10,772 nucleotides of DNA from CAYZXU01 sp964482535 (GTDB lineage: Bacteria; Desulfobacterota; Desulfobacteria; Desulfobacterales; BuS5): the NCBI GenBank assembly GCA_964482535.1, contig CAYZXU010000081.1, forward strand, positions 1-10,772. The letters run 5' to 3'. Each line of letters starts with the position of its first letter. Positions within the stretch are counted from its first letter, which is position 1. Made by a program: the position numbers and the translations under genes. Below, piece after piece: positions 1 through 5,553 of this stretch. Below the pieces are notes generated by a model. It was not told the DNA's origin, searched no databases, and worked only from the letters and a program-made list of their open reading frames with translations.

Positions 1-1
1 G

Positions 2-823
2 GCGCACGGCATCGAGTCCAGGTACCTATGGCTGGAATTGTCGAAAATTCCAGCGCTCGGTGCCGTGCAAGAGGTGGAGATTGTGCCTAAGAAGATCTAT
101 GGGCACTGGAGATACTTCTTGCATATCATCTACCGCAAAGAGAAACCAGATCAGACTCCAGGAGACAAAGTCATGTCAATCGATCTTGGAGTGTCTAACC
201 TTGCAACTGTTGTGGTTGAAGGTGAAAAGCAGCCATATATCTTTGATGGACGTGCCTTGATCTCTAAGCTCAGATGGTTCGCTAAAAAGCGCGCTCATAT
301 TCAGTCTGTTTTGTCAAAACAAGGTCACAAGCACTCAAAGAAACTGCACAAACTTGTTGTCAAAGAACATGCGTATGTTAAAGACTACCTGCACAAGGTC
401 TCGCGTTGGATAGTTGAACTTGCCAAGAAACATGGTGTTGGCAGAATTGATATCGGAGCCATGCACAAAGGCATAACAAACATGGATCTCGGGTATCAGA
501 ACAACGAAAAGCTGCATCGTATACCTTTTGGAAAACTCGTAAAGATGATAACCTACAAAGCGCAAGAGCGTGGCATCAAAGTTGAATCTGTAGACGAGGC
601 ATACACTTCTCAAACTTGTTCTATCTGCGGCACCAGAGACAAAACTTCTAGAAAGCATCGCGGGCTGTATGCTTGCAAACATTGCGGTGTTGTTTTAAAT
701 GCAGACGTAAACGGTGCAAGAAACATTCTGTTCAGGGTAGTCCCGAGTCCCTCAGGGGATAGGGATAGTGGGCTTGGCCACCCAAGGCGAATAAGGGTGC
801 TCCAAGCACCAACCTTCGCCTGA
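2..823 (+). CDS. tnpB: TnpB, RNA-guided nuclease of IS605 family (N-terminus outside window)
   Basis: The frame is open from base 2, so the TTG at 38 is an internal codon and about 273 C-terminal residues are present. The family is about 400 residues long. TnpB is a RuvC-fold nuclease guided by an omega RNA from the element's right end, and it cuts donor or empty sites to favour retention of the element. Visible motifs are RuvC-I with Asp in SIDLGVSN (near nt 182), a zinc finger CSIC...CKHC (nt 617-685), and RuvC-III Asp in NADVNGARN (near nt 704). The RuvC-II region reads RIDIGAMHKG (near nt 443) and lacks the usual Glu. A Glu is present in VDEAYTSQTC (nt 596-598), just before the zinc finger, and may replace it. 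The last 30 or so residues are unconserved-looking because the DNA also encodes the RNA scaffold. It lies opposite in orientation to all neighbouring genes. Confidence 0.93.
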   Translation, partial: AHGIESRYLWLELSKIPALGAVQEVEIVPKKIYGHWRYFLHIIYRKEKPDQTPGDKVMSIDLGVSNLATVVVEGEKQPYIFDGRALISKLRWFAKKRAHIQSVLSKQGHKHSKKLHKLVVKEHAYVKDYLHKVSRWIVELAKKHGVGRIDIGAMHKGITNMDLGYQNNEKLHRIPFGKLVKMITYKAQERGIKVESVDEAYTSQTCSICGTRDKTSRKHRGLYACKHCGVVLNADVNGARNILFRVVPSPSGDRDSGLGHPRRIRVLQAPTFA

Positions 824-861
824 AGGAATCTCGCCTCCTTTAGGGGGCGAGAGGAGGTCAA
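735..861 (+). ncRNA. Putative omega RNA (reRNA) scaffold at the tnpB 3' end
   Basis: The end of tnpB and the sequence just after it fold into consecutive hairpins. A long one pairs 785-791 with 815-821 and contains an inner perfect 6-bp stem (796-801 with 805-810, loop CCA). A short one pairs 768-771 with 778-781. The right-end hairpin at 829-852 follows. This is the position of omega RNA in IS605 elements, where the scaffold ends at the transposon boundary and the following host bases act as guide. Here the guide would start at 862, within the interrupted zinc-ribbon gene. The 5' limit is not determined, and expression is inferred from position and structure only. Confidence 0.6.
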
Positions 862-981
862 ATAACTCAGCTCGTTGTTTTCGATTTCCCACTCCTCCCA
901 GTACCAATTCGCTTCCAGCGCATCCCACCCTTCGTTCGCTATCCCGCATTTCGGACAAACCAGATACAACCTTTTCACCAT
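862..981 (-). pseudogene. Zinc-ribbon protein gene truncated by the IS insertion (codons 1-40 remain)
   Basis: An ATG at 981 follows a strong site (GAGAGGAGGGGT). The first 40 residues closely match the intact paralogue at 1680-2000: both read LVCPKCGIAN, then GW, an aromatic-rich stretch and (D/N)EL. CxxC at residues 9 and 12 is one half of a zinc knuckle. Codon 40 (862-864) is the last host codon. At 861 the frame passes into the right end of the IS and continues as a chimera to a stop at 610-612, giving 123 residues whose last two thirds are antisense IS sequence. Function is unknown. The gene lies 62 nt downstream of the gene at 1044-1658 and was probably the last of this run. That it is non-functional is inferred from the lost second half. 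Confidence 0.75.
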
Positions 982-1043
982 ACCCCTCCTCTCAGCCGTC
1001 CGGAAGCTCCGAGATTCATCGAGGTCTGTCTACAACCGCCCAT

Positions 1044-1658
1044 TCAATCGATCGAAGCCAGCCGGCAATGATAGTCTTCGATTCTCGCCATCACGAGCTC
1101 TGAAAGCCGATGCCAGGATTCAACTGCTACCCGCAAGTACAGCTTCAAGGCTTCCTTGTCGAAGCCCGCCAAATTTGGCAAGGAACGTACCAACACAGGT
1201 GGTGGCAGTATTCCAAAGATCAGATACACATCGATGAGTTCAAAAGTCAGATCCATGCCTACACCAGTAAGAGCCGCTATCACTTCGTCGTCTTCGTGAT
1301 CGTACAACAACACAATCGGCAGGTGCTTTGCTATGAAAAGCAGGTGTTTGTTCGTTATTTCCTCAGGTTGGATTGGAACTGGCCAGCCAAATTCATATAT
1401 CGGTTCGTTTTCCAGATATCTTTCATGAAGTTCGTCGGTTGAAGGCAGCCCGCCACGCTCCACATCCCAGCCAAGAACCTCTGCCCACTCCTTCAGCTCG
1501 TCTTTATCCATTTCGTCGAAATCCGGTACGATGATCTCCAAACGATCGTGAAGATTGGCACTCAAATCCAGATACTTTGCCTTGACAAACGGATCGACAA
1601 ACCGCAGTTTGTCGAGATCCACTCCGAATTCCTCGACAATCTTTTTGATGGCCGCCAT
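1044..1658 (-). CDS. Unrecognised acidic protein, 204 aa
   Basis: I do not recognise the family. The ATG at 1658 has a GGGAGG site 9 nt upstream. By my count it has about 41 acidic and 20 basic residues. The N-terminal 60 residues look helical and charged. A middle segment (about residues 85-110) is rich in Pro and hydrophobic residues, and the C-terminal 60 residues have amphipathic helical character with a short hydrophobic run around VYLIFGILPPPVL. There is no signal peptide, no clear membrane segment and no catalytic motif. It lies 21 nt downstream of the zinc-ribbon gene ending at 1680 and 62 nt upstream of the truncated zinc-ribbon paralogue, so the three are probably co-transcribed. 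Coding potential is good; function is open. Confidence 0.75.
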   Translation of the reverse strand: MAAIKKIVEEFGVDLDKLRFVDPFVKAKYLDLSANLHDRLEIIVPDFDEMDKDELKEWAEVLGWDVERGGLPSTDELHERYLENEPIYEFGWPVPIQPEEITNKHLLFIAKHLPIVLLYDHEDDEVIAALTGVGMDLTFELIDVYLIFGILPPPVLVRSLPNLAGFDKEALKLYLRVAVESWHRLSELVMARIEDYHCRLASID

Positions 1659-1679
1659 CTTCTCGCCCTCCCTTCTGTT

Positions 1680-2000
1680 TTAAAAGGGGTTTGTGTTTGG
1701 GATTTTGAATCTGCCGCCAAGCAGCCTCTTTAGATCGTTCATGTGGGATACCCAGTAGCGCCCCACACTCACGATCTCTCCGTTTTCAACATCGATCATG
1801 AAGTCGTATATCTCTCCTTTCTCTTTGAATCCACACTCGTGTTCAACCTCGTACATATCGACGCCATCGTACTCTTGATCCACATCCACCAACTCGTCGC
1901 CTTGAACTTCCCAAACCGTCCAGCAATACTCCTTTACCAGAGCCTTCCATCCCTTGTTCGCTATCCCGCATTTGGGACAGACCAAATATTTCTCTCTCAC
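1680..2000 (-). CDS. Small zinc-ribbon protein, 106 aa
   Basis: It starts at GTG 2000, 9 nt after a GGGAGG site. Residues 7-14 read VCPKCGIA (Cys8, Cys11), and a second knuckle-like EHECGF provides His54 and Cys56, so one zinc could be bound by CxxC plus HxC. Between them lie an aromatic patch (GW, YCWTVW) and an acidic stretch. The C-terminus carries a basic segment (LKRLLGGRFK). Small zinc ribbons of this kind may bind nucleic acid or protein; the sequence does not decide which. It is a paralogue of the truncated gene at 862-981. It follows the terminator at 2035-2060 by about 35 nt, so it needs its own promoter or read-through. Confidence 0.75.
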   Translation of the reverse strand: MREKYLVCPKCGIANKGWKALVKEYCWTVWEVQGDELVDVDQEYDGVDMYEVEHECGFKEKGEIYDFMIDVENGEIVSVGRYWVSHMNDLKRLLGGRFKIPNTNPF

Positions 2001-2034
2001 ACCGATATCCCTCCCATCGAGGCTTTTTTAACAA

Positions 2035-2060
2035 CAAAAAAGCCCGGCATAGAGCCGGGC
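2035..2060 (-). terminator. Intrinsic terminator of the small-gene operon
   Basis: On the minus strand a perfect 7-bp GC stem (2054-2060 with 2042-2048, loop of 5) is followed by a run of six T (2036-2041), then GTTGTT. It lies 24 nt after the stop of the 53-codon gene, so it should end the operon that starts at 3964. Confidence 0.85.
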
Positions 2061-2083
2061 AATCTCTTTGCTTTCGTCTCTTT

Positions 2084-2245
2084 TTACAACTCGATTTCCA
2101 CCACAAAATCCTTTCCATCGTCGTCGAAGTATCTGCAGAGCCTGGCGCTGTACATCTCCTTGAAAAGCAGCGCCTTATCGAGAGTGTCGACACGTACCAA
2201 ATTCTTCCTTCCAAGCGGGGTCAGATAGGGCGTCTTCCCGCTCAA
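2084..2245 (-). CDS. Small unrecognised protein, about 53 aa
   Basis: The frame from TTG 2245 to TAA 2084 encodes a short protein beginning MSGKTPYLTPLGRKNLV and ending in FDDDGKDFVVEIEL. The TTG overlaps the TGA of the preceding gene (TTGA), and an in-frame stop lies immediately upstream, so this is the longest possible form. A GAGGAGG site lies only 1 nt before the TTG, which is too close, so reinitiation from the upstream gene or a start at the later TTG (codon 16, after GGAAGG) is possible. It fills the gap before the operon terminator. The family is not recognised. The acidic, beta-like C-terminus and the position support a real gene; the start is uncertain. Confidence 0.6.
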   Translation of the reverse strand: MSGKTPYLTPLGRKNLVRVDTLDKALLFKEMYSARLCRYFDDDGKDFVVEIEL

Positions 2246-2910
2246 TCCTCCTCATTCTCTCCCTCCTCCCAGTCTATCTTTGGAACATATTGATAGATAT
2301 GGACGCCACTGAACACATAATCTGCGTACGTTTCTTTTTCAGCCACGATCAAAAAGGCTATGTCTGGAATATCGACATTAATTGTCTCCTCGTCGCTTTC
2401 CCCATAGAGCTTGAACGGGTGGATCGCACCGTTCTTTTCGATTACAACGATTTCGAAGGCGTTGTTGAGATCCAAAACTTCACCAAGATTGTCGATTTTT
2501 TCGTAACAAACACTGACATCGTCTCCATTTATATTTATCTCCAACGCATCCTCACGTGTTTTGATATCGATGCGATCGGTCGACCGATACAGCTTCAAAG
2601 ATCCGTTCGTTGCGAGGTGACAACAAAAAGCTTTTAAGGTGTACGAATCTTCGATATCGAAATGAACGTCTTCGACGATACGGAAAAAGCTTTCTTCCCA
2701 GTAATGGTGCCTGTTTCCTCCGCACATTTTGATTTTGAAAATGTTGTTGTTGGCATACCACATTATTTTTGTGCTCGACCAGTAGCGATTTTCTTCGTCG
2801 TGAGTTTCCTCTTCGCACACACCCTTTTCAAGCGCTTCGAGATACGCTTCTTCGTTTTCTATCGGCCCAATAACTATTCTTTTTGCCGCTTCCAAATCAA
2901 ACTCCACCAT
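2242..2910 (-). CDS. Unrecognised protein, 222 aa
   Basis: The ATG at 2910 is chosen because GGAGGGGG lies 5 nt upstream. A longer form from 2931 is open but has no such site. It overlaps the end of the preceding gene by 14 nt. The first 35 residues look helical and acidic. Next comes a Trp/His-rich segment (WSSTKIMWYANN, then GGNRHHYWEESFF), then alternating hydrophobic and acidic stretches typical of beta-strands, for example DALEININGDDVSVCYEKI and DAFEIVVIEKNG-like segments. The C-terminus is strongly acidic (EEGENEED). There is no signal peptide, membrane segment or recognised catalytic motif. It belongs to the five-gene run 3964-2084, with coupled neighbours on both sides. Function is unknown. 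Confidence 0.78.
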   Translation of the reverse strand: MVEFDLEAAKRIVIGPIENEEAYLEALEKGVCEEETHDEENRYWSSTKIMWYANNNIFKIKMCGGNRHHYWEESFFRIVEDVHFDIEDSYTLKAFCCHLATNGSLKLYRSTDRIDIKTREDALEININGDDVSVCYEKIDNLGEVLDLNNAFEIVVIEKNGAIHPFKLYGESDEETINVDIPDIAFLIVAEKETYADYVFSGVHIYQYVPKIDWEEGENEED

Positions 2911-3217
2911 GTTCCCCCTCCTCTTCGACATATCCCAAAGCGGGCTGCATCGTTGTCCACGGCCACCATTTTTTGACTTTAGAGATGAACTCCTCTAAAA
3001 CGTCTTCTGGAATCTCATCGAGATACGGTTGAAGACCGTCGTAGATGATCTCTTCCACAACATCGAAGAATTCCTCAGAACCTGGCTCCACATACACCTC
3101 GTTATCCGTATCTATCCCTTCGTTTGGATCGGGTTTGTAATCGCTGCATCTAAAAATCTCGATCCAATCTGTGTCGTACGCATTCGTCAGAAAAACTCTA
3201 ACTTCCCATTTCCTCAC
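2897..3217 (-). CDS. Unrecognised strongly acidic protein, 106 aa
   Basis: It starts at GTG 3217 with GGAGG 6 nt upstream. The GTG overlaps the preceding gene's TGA (GTGA), a sign of translational coupling. I count 27 Asp/Glu against 8 Lys/Arg, a net charge near -19 in 106 residues. The order is a short basic beta-like N-terminus (MRKWEVRVFL), a long acidic middle (residues about 15-75) with predicted helices, and a Trp-rich KKWWPW segment before an acidic tail. No family is recognised. Such charge could fit a DNA mimic or a partner-binding protein, but high acidity alone is weak evidence. Confidence 0.75.
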   Translation of the reverse strand: MRKWEVRVFLTNAYDTDWIEIFRCSDYKPDPNEGIDTDNEVYVEPGSEEFFDVVEEIIYDGLQPYLDEIPEDVLEEFISKVKKWWPWTTMQPALGYVEEEGEHGGV

Positions 3218-3654
3218 ACTCTCCCTCCTTCCGATTCCAAAAGATGCTCTGCTCGCTTTAGGTCCTTTTCGATCTCCTCGATAACGGCCTCAACGACCAC
3301 ATCGAGCCTCTTTTTCTCCATGAGATCGAGCAGGTTGAGTTTTTTCGAGACGGCGTTGTAGAGCCTGTCTGGAATCGAGAGACGAAACTCGTACGGATAC
3401 CAGCAGATCAGAATATAGCCTCCAACGACCTCGTTCGTTCCAACGACAAAAAGCATCTCCGGATACTTCTTTTCAGCTTCCCTTTTGATCTCCTCGTAGT
3501 CTTCGAGAAACTCTTTCAACAGCTCGAGGGCGTTCTTGGCTTCCTCTATCTCCTTCAAAAAATAATGTCGATCCTCTTCCTCGTTCAGATCGTATCCGTC
3601 CGGAAACCACTCAAACGGATATGGAGCAATTCTTTTCCGATACTTCTCGAGCAC
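3214..3654 (-). CDS. Unrecognised protein with a helical N-terminal half, 146 aa
   Basis: The GTG at 3654 is preferred because AGGAGGGAGG lies just upstream. The open frame extends to 3711 and would overlap the previous gene, but that extension is Cys-rich and lacks a site. Residues about 22-65 are a long charged helix (EEAKNALELLKEFLEDYEEIKREAEKK) with heptad-like leucines, possibly a coiled coil. A beta-rich stretch (MLFVVGTNEVVGGYILICWYPYEFRLSI) follows, then a C-terminal helical part rich in Leu, Lys and Glu. No catalytic motif or family was recognised. It is coupled to the downstream gene by the GTGA overlap. Confidence 0.78.
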   Translation of the reverse strand: MLEKYRKRIAPYPFEWFPDGYDLNEEEDRHYFLKEIEEAKNALELLKEFLEDYEEIKREAEKKYPEMLFVVGTNEVVGGYILICWYPYEFRLSIPDRLYNAVSKKLNLLDLMEKKRLDVVVEAVIEEIEKDLKRAEHLLESEGGRV

Positions 3655-3700
3655 AGTTCCTCCCTCCTTCGATCTACAACAAACCCCAACAAACAAAATT

Positions 3701-3964
3701 TTACGACACATTCTCTTCGTATCGGCAAGCGCTGTGTTCTTCCTCCTTCAACCACACGAACTCAGTTTTGTCTTCGTAGAAGACTTTGATGTAGCAGCTG
3801 TCGCCAAAACACGTGAGAACAAAAGGGCTGTCGTCGATTCGACCTTTGAACTCCACACACGACCCTGCGTCCCAAACGTGGAACACCCTGTCTTCAGTTT
3901 CTCTTTCGATTCCTCCTGTAGGCACCACCACCTCTGGCCCATCAGGAACTGCGAGCTTGATCAT
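3701..3964 (-). CDS. Unrecognised small beta-rich protein, 87 aa
   Basis: The ATG at 3964 follows GGAGGGGTAAA. This is the first gene of the run 3964-2084 and lies just downstream of the operator-like palindrome at 4047-4085. The sequence alternates hydrophobic and charged residues (VFHVWDAGSCVEFKGRI, FVLTCFGDSCYIKVFYEDKTEFVWL), suggesting a small beta-sheet domain with four cysteines. I count 19 acidic and 9 basic residues. No family is recognised. Being first after a likely control site, it could be a regulator of the operon, but no DNA-binding motif is visible. Confidence 0.75.
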   Translation of the reverse strand: MIKLAVPDGPEVVVPTGGIERETEDRVFHVWDAGSCVEFKGRIDDSPFVLTCFGDSCYIKVFYEDKTEFVWLKEEEHSACRYEENVS

Positions 3965-4046
3965 TTTACCCCTCCTCTCAAAAGCCGGGCAGACCTTCGC
4001 TCAGTTTTTAATGCGCTCAGATCATTCGATGTTAAATCTTCGTAAA

Positions 4047-4085
4047 TTCGTTTCATGGCACGATTCTTTCGTTTCATGAAACGAA
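4047..4085. promoter_or_regulatory. Operator-like palindrome with phased half-site repeat
   Basis: A perfect 18-bp palindrome (4068-4085, half-site TTCGTTTCA) lies between the stop of the VWA gene (4098) and the start at 3964. The 11-base half-site TTCGTTTCATG also occurs at 4047-4057, exactly 21 bp (two helical turns) from its copy at 4068-4078. It has no loop and no following T-run, so it does not look like a terminator. A dimeric repressor site controlling the operon starting at 3964 is the simplest reading. I found no convincing -35/-10 pair nearby. Confidence 0.5.
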
Positions 4086-4097
4086 TGTGATGCGGTT

Positions 4098-5327
4098 TCA
4101 GGCGTCCACAATTACCACCTGTCCGATTTTCTTCGCCTCCCTTTCATACTCAAAGCAGTGTTTTTTTGTGAGCAGGAAAACCAATTGCTTTGTTCTGAGT
4201 CGCTCGACGTTCGGGATATCGTCGTAGCCGTCGGTAAAGATGATCGTGATATCAGCGGGTTTCAGCTCAAGATTCTTCAAAGCGTTGTTGATATCGGTTC
4301 CTCCTCTTCCGCGCACCTCGATGGTCTTTCTTTGAAGATCCTTCTCTGTAAACCTTCGCTGGATCTCGACGTCGTACATGTATCCCTCGATTGCAAAGCC
4401 GTATTTTTGAGCGTTCTTGAGCTCCGCCACAAAACCTTCCAGCTCCTCATCGCTTATCGATGCGCTCACATCCAAAAAGACCCTGATTTTCCCGCTTCTT
4501 GGCAGCATCTTAACGCCCGGGATCGTTCCGAATCTCTTGTGAAACCTCTTCCATGTAAAAGTCTTTACAAGCTGAGCGTATCCAATGAACTTTCGTCTCA
4601 AAAGCCGCCGCCAGGACAATGTGGGTTTCTTCCTTCTCACCCGTACCTTCTCAAGATAACTTCCAATGGCGTTTCCACGGGCTTTCACAGTCTCGATGAT
4701 CTCCTGGATCGTGTCGAGAACCTCCTCCGGTGCTTCGGTTTCTGCGACGTACTCAACATCACCGCAAAACACCTCACCAAACTCACACATTCGATTCCCA
4801 AACCGATCCCTGAGCGCATCGTAATACTCTTCCCAGGTGATGTCGTCGTGCTGCGGATCTTTTATAAACAGCGCAGGAGTCTGTGGTTTTTGTCCTTCCA
4901 AGAACGCTTCCGGTGTTATCGTTTCGATATCGAGATGCTCGAACTCGGGTATCATCGAGTTGATGATCGCATCCTGCACCATGTTAGAAAGCAGCCGATT
5001 CGGTCGCTGCGGATCCTTCACAAGATGCGCAAAGAGTATGTGCAGAAGCTCGTGTTTTATAAACCCTCTCAGAAGAGCTATCTTTCTCCTTCGCTCGTCA
5101 CCTTTGTTTTTCCAAACGTGCTCAAAAATCTCGAGCACCCGCTGAGGGTTTATGTGAAGAACGATCTTTCCGCCCCTCACAAAGACACAGGCCGGGACAG
5201 GATTGTCCCTATCTGAGTCCAAAATTACCCTTTCCAAAATCAAATTGAAGACGAGCTCGTTCGCAAGACTATCGCCCCATTCAAAAGCCGTAACACCCAC
5301 AGCGAGCGCCTCATCGAGTTCTCGCAT
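4098..5327 (-). CDS. Metallopeptidase-like / VWA-like domain protein, 409 aa
   Basis: Two domains are visible. The N-terminal one (about residues 1-220) has HELLHILFAH (His92, Glu93, His96, His101), then NMVQDAIIN (Asp119). This is the zinc-site pattern of the putative metallopeptidase domain usually fused to a VWA-like domain. A WRRLLRR...LP linker (239-276) leads to the VWA-like part with a complete MIDAS: DVSAS (Asp286, Ser288, Ser290), GGTD (Thr344) and FTDG (Asp366). The family normally pairs with a MoxR-type AAA+ ATPase, and here the ATPase is two genes upstream. The partners probably act together as an ATP-driven remodelling or maturation machine in the cytoplasm; its target is unknown. 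The ATG at 5327 overlaps the preceding gene by 17 nt, with GGAGG 9 nt upstream. Confidence 0.9.
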   Translation of the reverse strand: MRELDEALAVGVTAFEWGDSLANELVFNLILERVILDSDRDNPVPACVFVRGGKIVLHINPQRVLEIFEHVWKNKGDERRRKIALLRGFIKHELLHILFAHLVKDPQRPNRLLSNMVQDAIINSMIPEFEHLDIETITPEAFLEGQKPQTPALFIKDPQHDDITWEEYYDALRDRFGNRMCEFGEVFCGDVEYVAETEAPEEVLDTIQEIIETVKARGNAIGSYLEKVRVRRKKPTLSWRRLLRRKFIGYAQLVKTFTWKRFHKRFGTIPGVKMLPRSGKIRVFLDVSASISDEELEGFVAELKNAQKYGFAIEGYMYDVEIQRRFTEKDLQRKTIEVRGRGGTDINNALKNLELKPADITIIFTDGYDDIPNVERLRTKQLVFLLTKKHCFEYEREAKKIGQVVIVDA

Positions 5328-5547
5328 TCCTTATCGCCTCCAAAGCTTTCTTTATTCTGGTCGCACCCGCAGCACCCATCCCGGGGAATTTCAAAAGCGC
5401 AACTATGGGATCTTCGTGCTTTTCAACGTATTCCAAAAGATCCTCCAGGGTCTTTATCCCGTTTCTTTTTAAAATCTGCACATGGCGCTTCTTGACTCCA
5501 AGTTTCACGAGCTCCTCCACACCGACCACCCCCTTTGAGTTACTCAA
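5311..5547 (-). CDS. Small helix-hairpin-helix protein resembling the RNA polymerase alpha C-terminal domain, 78 aa
   Basis: The pattern ELVKLGVKKRHVQILKRNGIKTLEDLLEYV, followed by LLKFPGMGAAGATRIKKALEAI, matches the alpha-CTD/HhH layout: LGL...L...GI.T..DLL...GxG...IxxaL. That fold binds DNA or protein non-specifically. Position between the MoxR ATPase (6 nt upstream) and the peptidase/VWA gene (17-nt overlap) suggests it is the third, possibly DNA-sensing or adaptor, component of the module. The start is uncertain: TTG 5547 follows the upstream stop closely with a G-run, while GTG at 5520 has GGGGGTGG at better spacing and would give 69 residues. Either form keeps the whole HhH region. Confidence 0.75.
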   Translation of the reverse strand: MSNSKGVVGVEELVKLGVKKRHVQILKRNGIKTLEDLLEYVEKHEDPIVALLKFPGMGAAGATRIKKALEAIRNARTR

Positions 5548-5553
5548 CCCCCA

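Larger units (their letters stand above)
1..861 (+). mobile_element. IS200/IS605-family element, right part (tnpB plus right end)
   Basis: The element enters from outside the window and ends at about 861. It carries tnpB and, directly after the tnpB stop (821-823), a right-end hairpin at 829-852: a 10-bp stem (one G-T pair) with a TTTA loop. GAAT (826-829) lies at the 5' foot of the hairpin and TCAA (858-861) lies 6 nt past it. These are the same tetranucleotides known as right-end guide and cleavage site in IS608, so the boundary is placed after 861. Beyond it the sequence becomes a minus-strand zinc-ribbon gene, which confirms an insertion junction. No tnpA is visible in the part present. 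The exact end is inferred from the IS608 model. Confidence 0.8.

Noticed and set aside
38..40. TTG as the start of TnpB
   Set aside because: The frame is open upstream to base 2 with TnpB-like sequence and no ribosome-binding site precedes the TTG. The gene simply enters from outside.
610..861. Continuation of the zinc-ribbon gene into a 123-aa product
   Set aside because: Beyond codon 40 the frame reads antisense IS DNA (omega RNA and tnpB), so it is a chimera created by the insertion and not a native C-terminus.
3655..3711. Upstream ATG for the 146-aa gene
   Set aside because: The extra 19 residues overlap the previous gene and lack a site, while GTG 3654 follows AGGAGGGAGG.
4068..4085. 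Palindrome as a terminator of the VWA gene
   Set aside because: It has no loop, an AT-rich stem and no T-run on either strand, so an operator is more likely.
4158..5216. 352-codon open frame on the plus strand
   Set aside because: It lies wholly antisense to the metallopeptidase/VWA gene, whose motifs are complete. The frame shows no domain pattern and is a codon-bias shadow.
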